A stretch of DNA of 56,329 bases from a virus. The position numbers were made by a program, and so were the translations under genes. This document shows positions 34,319 to 41,393 of this stretch, one piece after another. The notes beneath the pieces are model-generated. The model saw nothing but the letters and a program-made list of their open reading frames with translations, was not told the origin of the DNA and ran no database searches. The stretch lies in the IMG/VR virus record IMGVR_UViG_3300031718_000014, positions 1 to 56,329 of that record; one strand, written 5' to 3'. Positions within the stretch are counted from its first letter, which is position 1, and each line of letters begins with the position of its first letter.

Positions 34319-34754
34319 TGCTGTTACCTCCTTTCTCGATAGATTTTACTCCTGATCGTTTCTCCTGACCGCGAGTGCGACCTTTGGCTGTGTCGTACAC
34401 CCGAAGGTATGAAGAATGAGATACCACCGTAGCGGCTTCGATTGTAGTGGCCGGTACTCCAAGCTCCAACAACTTCTCAGCTGATATGGAGCGGCGGTCC
34501 TGATCCACCACAGTCGGTCTGAAGTCGTCCACCTGAACTGCCTTGAGCCCGGTCCCGGCCAGATCCTCAAATATCTGGTCGCTGAGACCTTTCTTCTTCT
34601 CTTCCAACTCGTCAATCTGATCGGAGATGGCTTGGCGCTCCAACACGGTCTTGGCGAACTTGGGAGTGAGTCCGACATCGCGGTAGCTGGGTATCTGGCC
34701 CATGCCTTCCATTGCCGTTGCCTCACGGAGTTGTTCGGCCTGTTTAGCTGTCAT
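34239..34754 (-). CDS. Hypothetical coiled-coil protein
   Basis: 171 residues, ATGA overlap with the RHH gene and AAAGGAG site. Residues 35-70 form a short coiled coil (RQAISDQIDELEEKKKGLSD); a beta-like part follows (GLKAVQVDDFRPTVV). Similar small proteins accompany phage recombination genes, but no family is named. Its last 25 codons overlap the next gene. Confidence 0.65.
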   Translation of the reverse strand: MTAKQAEQLREATAMEGMGQIPSYRDVGLTPKFAKTVLERQAISDQIDELEEKKKGLSDQIFEDLAGTGLKAVQVDDFRPTVVDQDRRSISAEKLLELGVPATTIEAATVVSHSSYLRVYDTAKGRTRGQEKRSGVKSIEKGGNSNAQSRRKSVFRSNSKASGVGAGHRDY

Positions 34755-34909
34755 TTTCGGTGCTCCTTTCCAAGTTCAAGAACTAAAGCTCTTATCAGCA
34801 TGATCCGTAACTGACCGGCCAGGGTCCGTCCCTCTTCTTCGGCCAGCTTGCGACACTTCACCAGAATGTGATTGTCTATCTTGACAGACGTGGCTTGTTT
34901 CTTCTTCAT
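34751..34909 (-). CDS. Ribbon-helix-helix DNA-binding protein
   Basis: 52 residues: KKKQATSVKIDNHILVKCRK then a helix with GRTLAGQLRIMLIRALVLEL, the strand-helix-helix pattern of Arc/CopG repressors. First gene of the distal minus operon, directly behind a TTGACA promoter with almost no leader and no ribosome site. Plausible operon autorepressor. Confidence 0.75.
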   Translation of the reverse strand: MKKKQATSVKIDNHILVKCRKLAEEEGRTLAGQLRIMLIRALVLELGKEHRK

Positions 34910-34918
34910 GGCGTGGTC

Positions 34919-34946
34919 ACGATACCACTTTTAACAACTTTGTCAA
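34919..34946 (-). promoter_or_regulatory. Promoter for the RHH-led operon
   Basis: On the minus strand TTGACA (34946-34941), 16-bp spacer, TATCGT (34924-34919). Transcription would begin about 34912, three bases before the ATG at 34909, so the message may be leaderless. Confidence 0.5.
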
Positions 34947-34947
34947 G

Positions 34948-36486
34948 CTATTTTTCAAGGGAAGCCCAATTATTTGCAAACGCCACATGGACTCCGATAG
35001 GAACGACCAGAGGGTAAGCCGTTTCCATGATCTCTTTGACCTCGTTCCCGGCATAGGTCTTCAGGAAGTCGTGGTCAGTCAGCTCGAACAGCAATTCGTC
35101 GTGGACTTCCAGTATGGGCTCCAACCGGAACTCACTGAAGTCCCGCCAGAACTCCAATAGCCACTGCCAGATACGAGCTTCCATGATCTTCTTCAGACAG
35201 TGAGCACTCGACTGCACTACGTGAGTAAAGCTCTGACGTTCGGCCTCCGTTTTCAGCGACTCAATGGCCGAATGGATGTTAGGCAGGTATCTGATCCGGC
35301 CAAACATGTCTTTCACGTAACCGTGACGGCGGCAGAACTCCATCTCCTTCTTCTGCCACGCACGGACACCGGAATAGATGTCCAGCCACGATTCTATCAG
35401 CCAGTCACACTCTTCGACGGTACGCGGGTCGCCACCCAGCTCCTGGTACTTGTCGAACTGAGCGGACAGACCCACCCCAGTGATGCCGTTGCAGATTCCA
35501 AACCCGGTACGTTTGGCTGGACCACGGTGCTTGTTCTTGTCTACCTTGCTGACTGGGATCTTGAATATCTCCGCTGCGGTCTCAGTATGAATATCCTTGC
35601 CCGAATGGAACATGTCGATTAACTTAGCGTCACCTGACAGGTGTGCCGTCACCCGGAGAAACCACTGATCCAAGTCGAACGTCCCTAGAACACAACCCTC
35701 CGGTGCAATGAACCCTCTGCGAATCTCCTTCCCGATCTCACTAGCCACAGGGATAGCCAACAGGTTAGGATCGTAAGCAGCGGTCTGACCGTTAGGTGAC
35801 GAAGTGAGAGAGAAGCGGGAATAGATGCGACTGTCATCGTGGACCCACGGTAGCATTCCGTCCACGTAAGTTCCTTTGAGTTTCTGCAATTCCCGATAGT
35901 CTAGGATCATGGGAACGATGGGGTGCTTCTTGCGATTGCCTTGCAGAGCTTTCTCGTCCGTGGACTCTCTCTTCCGGCTCTTTGTCATTCTGGTAGTGGT
36001 CAGGCCCAGCTTCTTGTAAAGTAGATCTGCCACCTGATCCCCGGAGTTGGGATTAATGTGCCCCATTTCAACGTGTTCCCCGACTAGGGAGTCGATCTCA
36101 CCACCCTTGATCTCCAGTAGCGCATCCAGGTACTCACCAAATTGATGGAAGTGTTGGGGATCGACCATGGTCCCATTGCGGTGCATCCGTTCGTAGTAGG
36201 GGATTACAGCGAGGTCTATCTCTTCCACTCTTCCCAGATCCAGACCACTATGTGCGCGACTAAGTTCAGGATAAATGCGACAAGTACAATCCGCATCGCG
36301 AGCAGCATAACGAACCGCCTTGTTTAACGGGATGTCGTCTAAAGTTGCGGACGGGATCGTGCCCCAAGCGGCTTCAATGTCCTTGCAACGGTCTGGGAAG
36401 TCCGCTCTAATCTTCTCCCAGATCCCTTTCGGATTTTCTGAGACAATGGCGTTTTGGATTCTTCTGGCCAGTGATTGCTTACCCAA
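34948..36486 (-). CDS. polA: DNA polymerase A, Exo III motif plus polymerase domain
   Basis: 512 residues from TTG 36486, which has GAGGTG five bases upstream. Begins with the third exonuclease motif (AVRYAARDADCT, Tyr60/Asp64), while motifs I and II lie in the upstream overlapping frame. Polymerase motif A is GTFDLDQWFLRVTAHLSGD (Asp271), the O-helix is RGPAKRTGFGICNG (Arg321, Lys325, Phe329), and motif C is EVHDELLFE (His462, Asp463, Glu464). Klenow Glu710 and Tyr766 correspond to Phe276 and Asn333 here. Phage genome replication. Confidence 0.9.
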   Translation of the reverse strand: MGKQSLARRIQNAIVSENPKGIWEKIRADFPDRCKDIEAAWGTIPSATLDDIPLNKAVRYAARDADCTCRIYPELSRAHSGLDLGRVEEIDLAVIPYYERMHRNGTMVDPQHFHQFGEYLDALLEIKGGEIDSLVGEHVEMGHINPNSGDQVADLLYKKLGLTTTRMTKSRKRESTDEKALQGNRKKHPIVPMILDYRELQKLKGTYVDGMLPWVHDDSRIYSRFSLTSSPNGQTAAYDPNLLAIPVASEIGKEIRRGFIAPEGCVLGTFDLDQWFLRVTAHLSGDAKLIDMFHSGKDIHTETAAEIFKIPVSKVDKNKHRGPAKRTGFGICNGITGVGLSAQFDKYQELGGDPRTVEECDWLIESWLDIYSGVRAWQKKEMEFCRRHGYVKDMFGRIRYLPNIHSAIESLKTEAERQSFTHVVQSSAHCLKKIMEARIWQWLLEFWRDFSEFRLEPILEVHDELLFELTDHDFLKTYAGNEVKEIMETAYPLVVPIGVHVAFANNWASLEK

Positions 36487-37481
36487 TTATGCACCTCAAT
36501 TAGCCACTGAATCTTCTTCTCTTTGTCCGCTTCCCCGATCACGTCTTCGTAATCGTCCTGAACCATCCCGCATAGCCTGCGACTGAGTGGCTTGAGTCCC
36601 TGTGGAAACAAACACAGGTGGTATGCTTTAACCATGGTGTCGGTGAACCGGAACCCCTCTATTCCCATGGAACGCAGAACGGCAATGTCGTGGAAAGCGT
36701 TGTGTAATACGACTGTGACTCCATTCCATTTTACATAGTCAGCAATAGCACTAAGCCATTCCTTGTCGCTTGCCAGAACCACGTATCCTTCTCCGATACC
36801 AAAAGTAAAACTCAATCCCCATGGTTTCTCTGCCGATCCCTCGGTGTCCATGTAGATTAGAGTAGGGTTCTTCCTGCCATGGAAGATCAAACTGAACAGT
36901 TCTCTAGAGTAATCCGTGAGTAACATGTACTGAGGATCAGGGCAAGTGTCGATCAAGTGGTCTGCACTACCAGACGCTCCCCGAACCATCCGGCAGAACG
37001 CTTGGAAGTCCGACCAGACTAGCGGAGTCATGCTAGCCGAATGGAGTCCGAACGCGGGATGGTACAGGGGCATCATGCGGAAACGGCCCTGTGACGAGAC
37101 GAACGGCAGACCGTGACTCCAGTCCATCTCCAGATCGCCCCCAAGGAAGTAACGCGCTGCGAAACGGCCTACTAGACCAATGTACTTGGGTCGGACGGTC
37201 TTCAACTCTTCGATCAGGAAGTGTTCATCCCGTCTGATCTCGTCCGGTGTGGGGTCTGGATTCCCCTTCAGGAAGTCTTTGCACAGATTAGTGCAATACA
37301 CATCGTCCCGATGGATGCCGCCTTCCAAGAGGTAACGGTCCAGTTCCTTGCCCGACTTCCCGCAGAAGGGGTAACCGCGACGGGACTCCTCTTCTCCCGC
37401 ACGTTCTCCCAAAATAAGTACATCACATGGCACGGGGCCACGTCCCCAGACGTACTTTAGTTGACTTGGTTTCGTTTCCAT
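36339..37481 (-). CDS. Uracil-DNA glycosylase fused to 3'-5' exonuclease (Exo I/II) of PolA
   Basis: 380 residues. Residues 1-165 form a family-4/5-like uracil-DNA glycosylase: GERAGEEESRRGYPFCGKSG (25-44) and LYHPAFG (139-145). Residues 205-330 hold DnaQ-like exonuclease motif I (YMDTEG, Asp212/Glu214) and II (LHNAFHD, Asn261/Asp265). Motif III is in the overlapping downstream polymerase frame, so the two frames probably make one UDG-Exo-Pol chain or a two-subunit enzyme. The last 45 residues of this frame look unnatural. A heptamer A AAG GGA at 36429-36423 lies in frame in the overlap. Confidence 0.85.
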   Translation of the reverse strand: METKPSQLKYVWGRGPVPCDVLILGERAGEEESRRGYPFCGKSGKELDRYLLEGGIHRDDVYCTNLCKDFLKGNPDPTPDEIRRDEHFLIEELKTVRPKYIGLVGRFAARYFLGGDLEMDWSHGLPFVSSQGRFRMMPLYHPAFGLHSASMTPLVWSDFQAFCRMVRGASGSADHLIDTCPDPQYMLLTDYSRELFSLIFHGRKNPTLIYMDTEGSAEKPWGLSFTFGIGEGYVVLASDKEWLSAIADYVKWNGVTVVLHNAFHDIAVLRSMGIEGFRFTDTMVKAYHLCLFPQGLKPLSRRLCGMVQDDYEDVIGEADKEKKIQWLIEVHNWVSNHWPEESKTPLSQKIRKGSGRRLERTSQTVARTLKPLGARSRPQL

Positions 37482-37945
37482 GTTCGTATCGCGTGACAGT
37501 TGGCACAGACAATCTCACACTTCTCCAGCTCTCTTTCGATGGTTCTCCAGCCAGTTCCCAAGAGTCTGCCGATATTGTCTCGTTTATCTCTTATGTGATC
37601 GAAGTGCATTACGTAGTGAGGAAAGTTACCGCCACAATCGGAGCAAGGGGTCACTTCCTTGAGAGCCTTGAGGTATTCCCTTATCTTTGCAGACCTTCTG
37701 TTGGCCTTCTCCCGCATGTTCTTGCGACCGCGAGGAGTTTTTCTCCACATCCTCTGGTAAGCTAGCTGATTCTCTTTTCTCTGTTCTGGAGAGAGTGTGC
37801 TTTTTGGTCTAAGTCCCATTAATCTAGCGTTAGCTCTATGCCCGGCAGAACGTCCGAAACATTGACTGGAACAGAATCTTCGGTTAGGTGCTCTACTAGT
37901 GAACTCACACCCACACTGTTCACACTTATAATTGAACGATCTCAT
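37457..37945 (-). CDS. HNH homing endonuclease with zinc finger (element 4)
   Basis: 162 residues, same strand as the operon. Starts in ATGA overlap with the ERCC4 gene and its last 25 bases overlap the glycosylase start. N-terminal FCS-type finger (CEQCGCEF and RRFCSSQC), basic linker (KTPRGRKNMREKANRRSAKI), then the HNH core CSDCGG, VMHFDHIRDKRDN and IVCANCHAIRT. Related in layout to element 1. Confidence 0.9.
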   Translation of the reverse strand: MRSFNYKCEQCGCEFTSRAPNRRFCSSQCFGRSAGHRANARLMGLRPKSTLSPEQRKENQLAYQRMWRKTPRGRKNMREKANRRSAKIREYLKALKEVTPCSDCGGNFPHYVMHFDHIRDKRDNIGRLLGTGWRTIERELEKCEIVCANCHAIRTWKRNQVN

Positions 37946-38700
37946 TTGCCATCCATCAGCGCTTTGGTCACCTTGGCCGCAATCCCCTTGCCTATCCCTT
38001 CGATCTGTTCCCACTCATCCTGATTGGCCAGTACCATCTCCACCACGCTGCCAAAATGCGCTGCCACTGCCTTGCTCTTAGTCCACCCGATATTCGGCAG
38101 TTCCGCTGCGATCCGGCGAGTCAGGTTGGGCTTAATCAGGATCTCGCTATCAACCTGAGCTTCGTCAAATGCCAGATGGGAGCGGTGCTCTTCCCACTCT
38201 TTTCCGGTCCACCACGAATGAAGATCAGCAATGTAGCGGGCAGTTTCAAGGCGTGATAATGTTCGTCGGACTCGAACGCCACCTCGCGTCTCCATAGTAG
38301 TAAGCCAGTGGTCCAGATCGCGGTAGAGGAATCTCCTGCTGCCCAGAGACAAAGGCTCCATCCGCTTCCCTTTGCGATACATGAGTAGTCCTGTTTCGTA
38401 ATCACACGAGAACTGGCCTTCCAAGACAAGCCACACGCGACCATAGTTCTTAATGAGTCCGGGCAACTGACGACCAGCAAATCGTCCATCGCAAATAGAA
38501 TTGAGGCAGTCCCTGATCTTCTTGATCTCAATTCCCACCTCCATGGTGCTGCCGTTGGGACCGTTGCCCTTTATAGCCGCGTCACCGTAATCCAATCGGC
38601 AGAGAGTGAACGGGACTCTCCACTTCTCGAAAAACACAGAGAGATCACCTGAACCTATTCTGTTATCAAGGCGAATCACTTCGATACCTCGTGAGGACAA
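37942..38700 (-). CDS. ERCC4-type nuclease with helix-hairpin-helix
   Basis: 252 residues. XPF/Mus81-like nuclease core: RLDNRIGSGDLSVFFEKW (about 9-26), LDYGDAAIKG, and the catalytic-type strand VGIEIKKIRDCLNSI (E-x-K...D). C-terminal helix-hairpin-helix: NLTRRIAAELPNIGWTKSKA and IEGIGKGIAAKVTKAL. Expected to cut branched DNA in replication or recombination. Start codon uncertain (TTG 38700); its 5' end overlaps the tail of a decayed HNH gene. Confidence 0.85.
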   Translation of the reverse strand: MSSRGIEVIRLDNRIGSGDLSVFFEKWRVPFTLCRLDYGDAAIKGNGPNGSTMEVGIEIKKIRDCLNSICDGRFAGRQLPGLIKNYGRVWLVLEGQFSCDYETGLLMYRKGKRMEPLSLGSRRFLYRDLDHWLTTMETRGGVRVRRTLSRLETARYIADLHSWWTGKEWEEHRSHLAFDEAQVDSEILIKPNLTRRIAAELPNIGWTKSKAVAAHFGSVVEMVLANQDEWEQIEGIGKGIAAKVTKALMDGK

Positions 38701-38873
38701 AACCCGAAGAAGCCTCTTGCTAAATTGCAGTACCTGAGCACGTAACTTACGAGCACGCGCTCTGCTCCAATTCCTGAAGTAAGCTTTGGACTTCTCTGGG
38801 TTTTCCCTTCGCCATTACGTCGTCTTTGTTCTAGTGTTGACACTAACTTTCTCCCAGTCACCAGTGATTCCAC
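38676..38873 (-). pseudogene. HNH endonuclease remnant
   Basis: 65 residues whose last 20 (VLRYCNLARGFFGFCPHEVSK) match the end of element 2 (VLCYNCNCSLGFFGYCPHNKE) with one residue lost in the metal-binding CYNC unit. The N-terminal two thirds show no HNH fold. It overlaps the ERCC4 start by about 25 bases, as intact elements 4 and 5 overlap their downstream genes. Read as a deleted, inactive homing gene. Confidence 0.5.
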
Positions 38874-39052
38874 CAGAGCATATAGAACCAGTTACAGATC
38901 GCTCCCAGTAGCGTCTTGTGCCCGTGACAGCACTGGTACTCGGGAGTGAACGCACTAACCGGCAGACCATCCCAGTCAAAGCACCAGTGGCATCCCGGAC
39001 CGCGTAGCACCTTGCCGCGCCAATGCAAACAATCCTTCTCCCAATCGGTCAC
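38858..39052 (-). CDS. Small CxxC zinc-binding protein
   Basis: 64 residues, GTG 39052 with GGGAGA upstream. Pattern GCHWCFDWDGLPVSAFTPEY then QCCHGH is typical of small phage zinc-knuckle proteins. The C-terminus is Trp-rich. Role unknown; in the replication operon. Confidence 0.65.
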   Translation of the reverse strand: MTDWEKDCLHWRGKVLRGPGCHWCFDWDGLPVSAFTPEYQCCHGHKTLLGAICNWFYMLWWNHW

Positions 39053-39094
39053 TGTCTGGCTCTCCCTACACGTAGTCCAGTGCTTCGCACTGCC

Positions 39095-39364
39095 CTACTC
39101 ACTCTCTGCTCCCACTACTTCACGCACTCTGGCTTTGTCGTAGATTTCTCCAACTCTCTCTACCAGACTGGCAATGAACTCCCGGTCCATAGTATCTATG
39201 TGTTCGTGTTCCACGTCGTAAACCACGCAGACTAGATTCGCACACTCAGGACACTTCTCTACGGCTTCCTTCTCCAGAACGTCGGCTTTGGTAGGGATAG
39301 TGGCCAGCAGTTCGGCAATATCGTTCAGTTCGTATTCGGTCAGTTGGAAGTCCCTCATCGCCAT
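39095..39364 (-). CDS. Hypothetical acidic protein
   Basis: 89 residues, starting in overlap with the ATPase gene (ATG 39364 or 39358, both near GGAGG). Helical and acidic with one CPECANLVC unit. No recognised family; likely recombination or replication accessory. Confidence 0.65.
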   Translation of the reverse strand: MAMRDFQLTEYELNDIAELLATIPTKADVLEKEAVEKCPECANLVCVVYDVEHEHIDTMDREFIASLVERVGEIYDKARVREVVGAESE

Positions 39365-40137
39365 TGATCCTCCGTCGTGTCAGGAAACACTAACTGGCCT
39401 ATAGTGGCGAAGTTATTCAATTCCCCCTGGTAGTCCTCTCCATCTAGTTCCGGGTTCATCCCGCATGAAATCACAGTGCTATGATAACGGTCCGGTATAG
39501 GTTCCTTGTCATCTACCCAGTGTTGCACCACTAAATCACATTCATAGACCATCTTGCCCCAACCCTCCAGCACCATCTCTCCGGTAGGCTCGCTCTTCTT
39601 AGTCTCTTTGATGTACTGGTATTCCCGCTTCATCCTGTGTGTGAACACGACATTAGCATTGCTGTTACGAGCTAGATCGACCCACATCTTCATCTCCCGG
39701 TTGACCGGACCGTATTCGCGTTCCAGCACTTTCTCAGTCCGTCCGAAGCTGGCTAGGCGAGCAATCTCGTACAGTTCCGCTGCTCCGTCTACTGCTACGG
39801 TGCGAGCCTCGCCAAGAGCTTGAATGTAGTCAGTCCGCATCTGTTGCAATTGAGCGTCTGCAGCTTCTGATACTTCCTTGGCGGAGTTCCCGTTCGACCG
39901 GATGCCTGTGAACGCTTTGCGGTAGCGTGCCACGTAGATTTCCTTTTCCTTCTGGAAGCCCTTAATGGCCCGGTGAATCCCGTCGTCAATGTCGATCACA
40001 GCAATGGGCGGCGGCCCGGTCAAGTACCAGTGGGTCTTGCCACACTTCTGCATGGCTTGGGTGCAAACGATTAGGCGGGCCGGAATGTCAATGCCAGCCC
40101 GGATAAAACCGCTCTCACTACGTTTCTGTGACGCCAC
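39355..40137 (-). CDS. Sak4-like recombination ATPase
   Basis: 260 residues from GTG 40137, chosen for GGGAG seven bases upstream. A P-loop is at CTQAMQKCGKTHW, then a Walker B-type IAVIDIDDG region and VDGAAELYEIARL, followed by NVVFTHRMKREYQYI, as in phage AAA_24/Sak4 RecA-like single-strand annealing proteins. Neighbouring PD-(D/E)XK nuclease supports a recombination pair. The first P-loop Gly is replaced. Confidence 0.7.
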   Translation of the reverse strand: MASQKRSESGFIRAGIDIPARLIVCTQAMQKCGKTHWYLTGPPPIAVIDIDDGIHRAIKGFQKEKEIYVARYRKAFTGIRSNGNSAKEVSEAADAQLQQMRTDYIQALGEARTVAVDGAAELYEIARLASFGRTEKVLEREYGPVNREMKMWVDLARNSNANVVFTHRMKREYQYIKETKKSEPTGEMVLEGWGKMVYECDLVVQHWVDDKEPIPDRYHSTVISCGMNPELDGEDYQGELNNFATIGQLVFPDTTEDQWR

Positions 40138-40279
40138 GTCGTATCTCCCGTCTGGACATCCACCGTTGCCCACAGCCGCAATAACACAGGTGTTTTCCCC
40201 TGTGTCCGTGATTCAGACAGCATCTGTATTCTAGTGTGCCGCGATCTCTCACGGCCTTGCATTTACGTTTTGGTGCCAC
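40118..40279 (-). CDS. Small zinc-binding protein in the recombination operon
   Basis: 53 residues from GTG 40279, with GGAG seven bases upstream. CKAVRDRGTLEYRCCLNHGH then HLCYCGCGQRW has five or more possible zinc ligands and shares the Cx..GHxGxH style with the 31975 gene. Overlaps the nuclease end by 17 bases and the ATPase start by 20. Confidence 0.6.
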   Translation of the reverse strand: MAPKRKCKAVRDRGTLEYRCCLNHGHRGKHLCYCGCGQRWMSRREIRRGVTET

Positions 40280-40871
40280 TACGTTTCTCCTTCTCCATCG
40301 CTCGGGCATTGGCAGTGATTAACCGCCAGTTGTCTTCTAGTTCCCTGTCAGTGAACTCCACATCGAACTGCTTTACCTGAGGTCCGCTGTCCGCGTAGTT
40401 CCCGTTCACGAAGAACACTCGCAGACTCACCCGGTTGAGTTTCATCATCCAGCAGTACGCTTTGACCTGGACAAACCACGACCAGAAGTCCGTCTCTATG
40501 CTACGGCGGCTGGACCTCCAAGTGGCTTTGGTCTCGTCTATCGCCATCCCGGTTAGCTCCAGTCCATCCGGTGTCCCCACTATCCCATCCAACTCAATCT
40601 CCCCGGTACGAACGTATTCCCCACCGAAGATAGGGGTAAGAGACTGGGCGAGTAAGTCTTCCCATGCGTACCCAACGCTCACGTAGTTCCCCATGCGCTT
40701 CTTCTCGTTAGGGGAAAGGTCCTCGTAAGGCTTCCTCTGACCACGATGTATCACTCGATTGTCCACCCAACGCAAAATCTCACTTATGTGAACTTTGTCA
40801 GTTGAACGATCCCCTCTTCGTCCAGAAAGAACAAGGGGGTCTAGTTCAATTAGTCGTTCGACTATTTTCAT
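40263..40871 (-). CDS. PD-(D/E)XK nuclease (Cas4/RecB-like) with recoded N-terminus
   Basis: 202 residues from ATG 40871. The catalytic set appears as GIVGTPDGLELTG (Asp) and AIDETKATW (Glu-x-Lys), as in phage Cas4/RecB-type exonucleases that pair with annealing proteins. The first 31 codons are a recoded copy of the codons that now start the upstream endonuclease gene (41388-41296). The start overlaps the end of that endonuclease by 26 bases. Confidence 0.85.
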   Translation of the reverse strand: MKIVERLIELDPLVLSGRRGDRSTDKVHISEILRWVDNRVIHRGQRKPYEDLSPNEKKRMGNYVSVGYAWEDLLAQSLTPIFGGEYVRTGEIELDGIVGTPDGLELTGMAIDETKATWRSSRRSIETDFWSWFVQVKAYCWMMKLNRVSLRVFFVNGNYADSGPQVKQFDVEFTDRELEDNWRLITANARAMEKEKRSGTKT

Positions 40872-41295
40872 GCGGACAAACTCCACCGTTATATTCCATT
40901 CCACAGTTACAGTTGTAACAACGAGGCTCGAAACCATCAGGGAATCCGTTGTTTTTCAACCATTGGTATATGTCCTTCTTTATCTGTCTGCGGTGTTCAG
41001 CTCCATCATTGTTGATGTGATGAATCGTTAAGAAACCAAACTCAGTTTCTCCACAACAAGCACAGACCCCACCATAGTGTTCAATTACTAGTTTGCGGAG
41101 TCTCTTTCTATAGTTTCTAGAAAGACGATTGACAATCTCGCGGTGTGTTACCTGATACTCCTTACGATGCACCTGCTGCCACGCTAAGTAATACTCCTTG
41201 TGTTTCGCTCTCCATTGCCGCGCTAATTCGGCATGTCTTCCAGGATGTTCCTTTCTCCACTTTCTTGAGCGCTCCCTTTCTTTTTCTCTCGCTGC
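40779..41295 (-). mobile_element. HNH insertion unit carrying a replacement gene start
   Basis: 517 bp: the endonuclease body followed by a recoded 93-bp copy of the host gene's first 31 codons. It lies between the original 31 codons (41388-41296) and the nuclease body. Both copies end in AGT GAG. 21 of 31 residues agree, but only about 57 of 93 bases. Deleting the unit restores one uninterrupted nuclease gene five bases after the preceding stop. Confidence 0.75.
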
Positions 41296-41388
41296 CTCAC
41301 TTACATGCAGCTTGTCTGTAGAGCGGTCCACACGACTGCGAGACATGACTAACGGGTCTAAATCGATGGACCGCTCTACGAGACGCAT
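40846..41388 (-). CDS. HNH homing endonuclease fused to a captured host N-terminus (element 5)
   Basis: 180 residues. The first 31 (MRLVERSIDLDPLV through STDKLHVSE) belong to the PD-(D/E)XK nuclease, whose present gene start is a recoded duplicate. Then a basic helical linker (REKERERSRKWRKEHPGRHA) and the HNH core CACCGE, FLTIHHINNDGAEH and PRCYNCNCGMEYNGGVCPH. Same subfamily as element 2. It is thus driven by the host gene's own translation signals. Confidence 0.9.
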   Translation of the reverse strand: MRLVERSIDLDPLVMSRSRVDRSTDKLHVSEAAREKERERSRKWRKEHPGRHAELARQWRAKHKEYYLAWQQVHRKEYQVTHREIVNRLSRNYRKRLRKLVIEHYGGVCACCGETEFGFLTIHHINNDGAEHRRQIKKDIYQWLKNNGFPDGFEPRCYNCNCGMEYNGGVCPHENSRTTN

Positions 41389-41393
41389 TGCGA

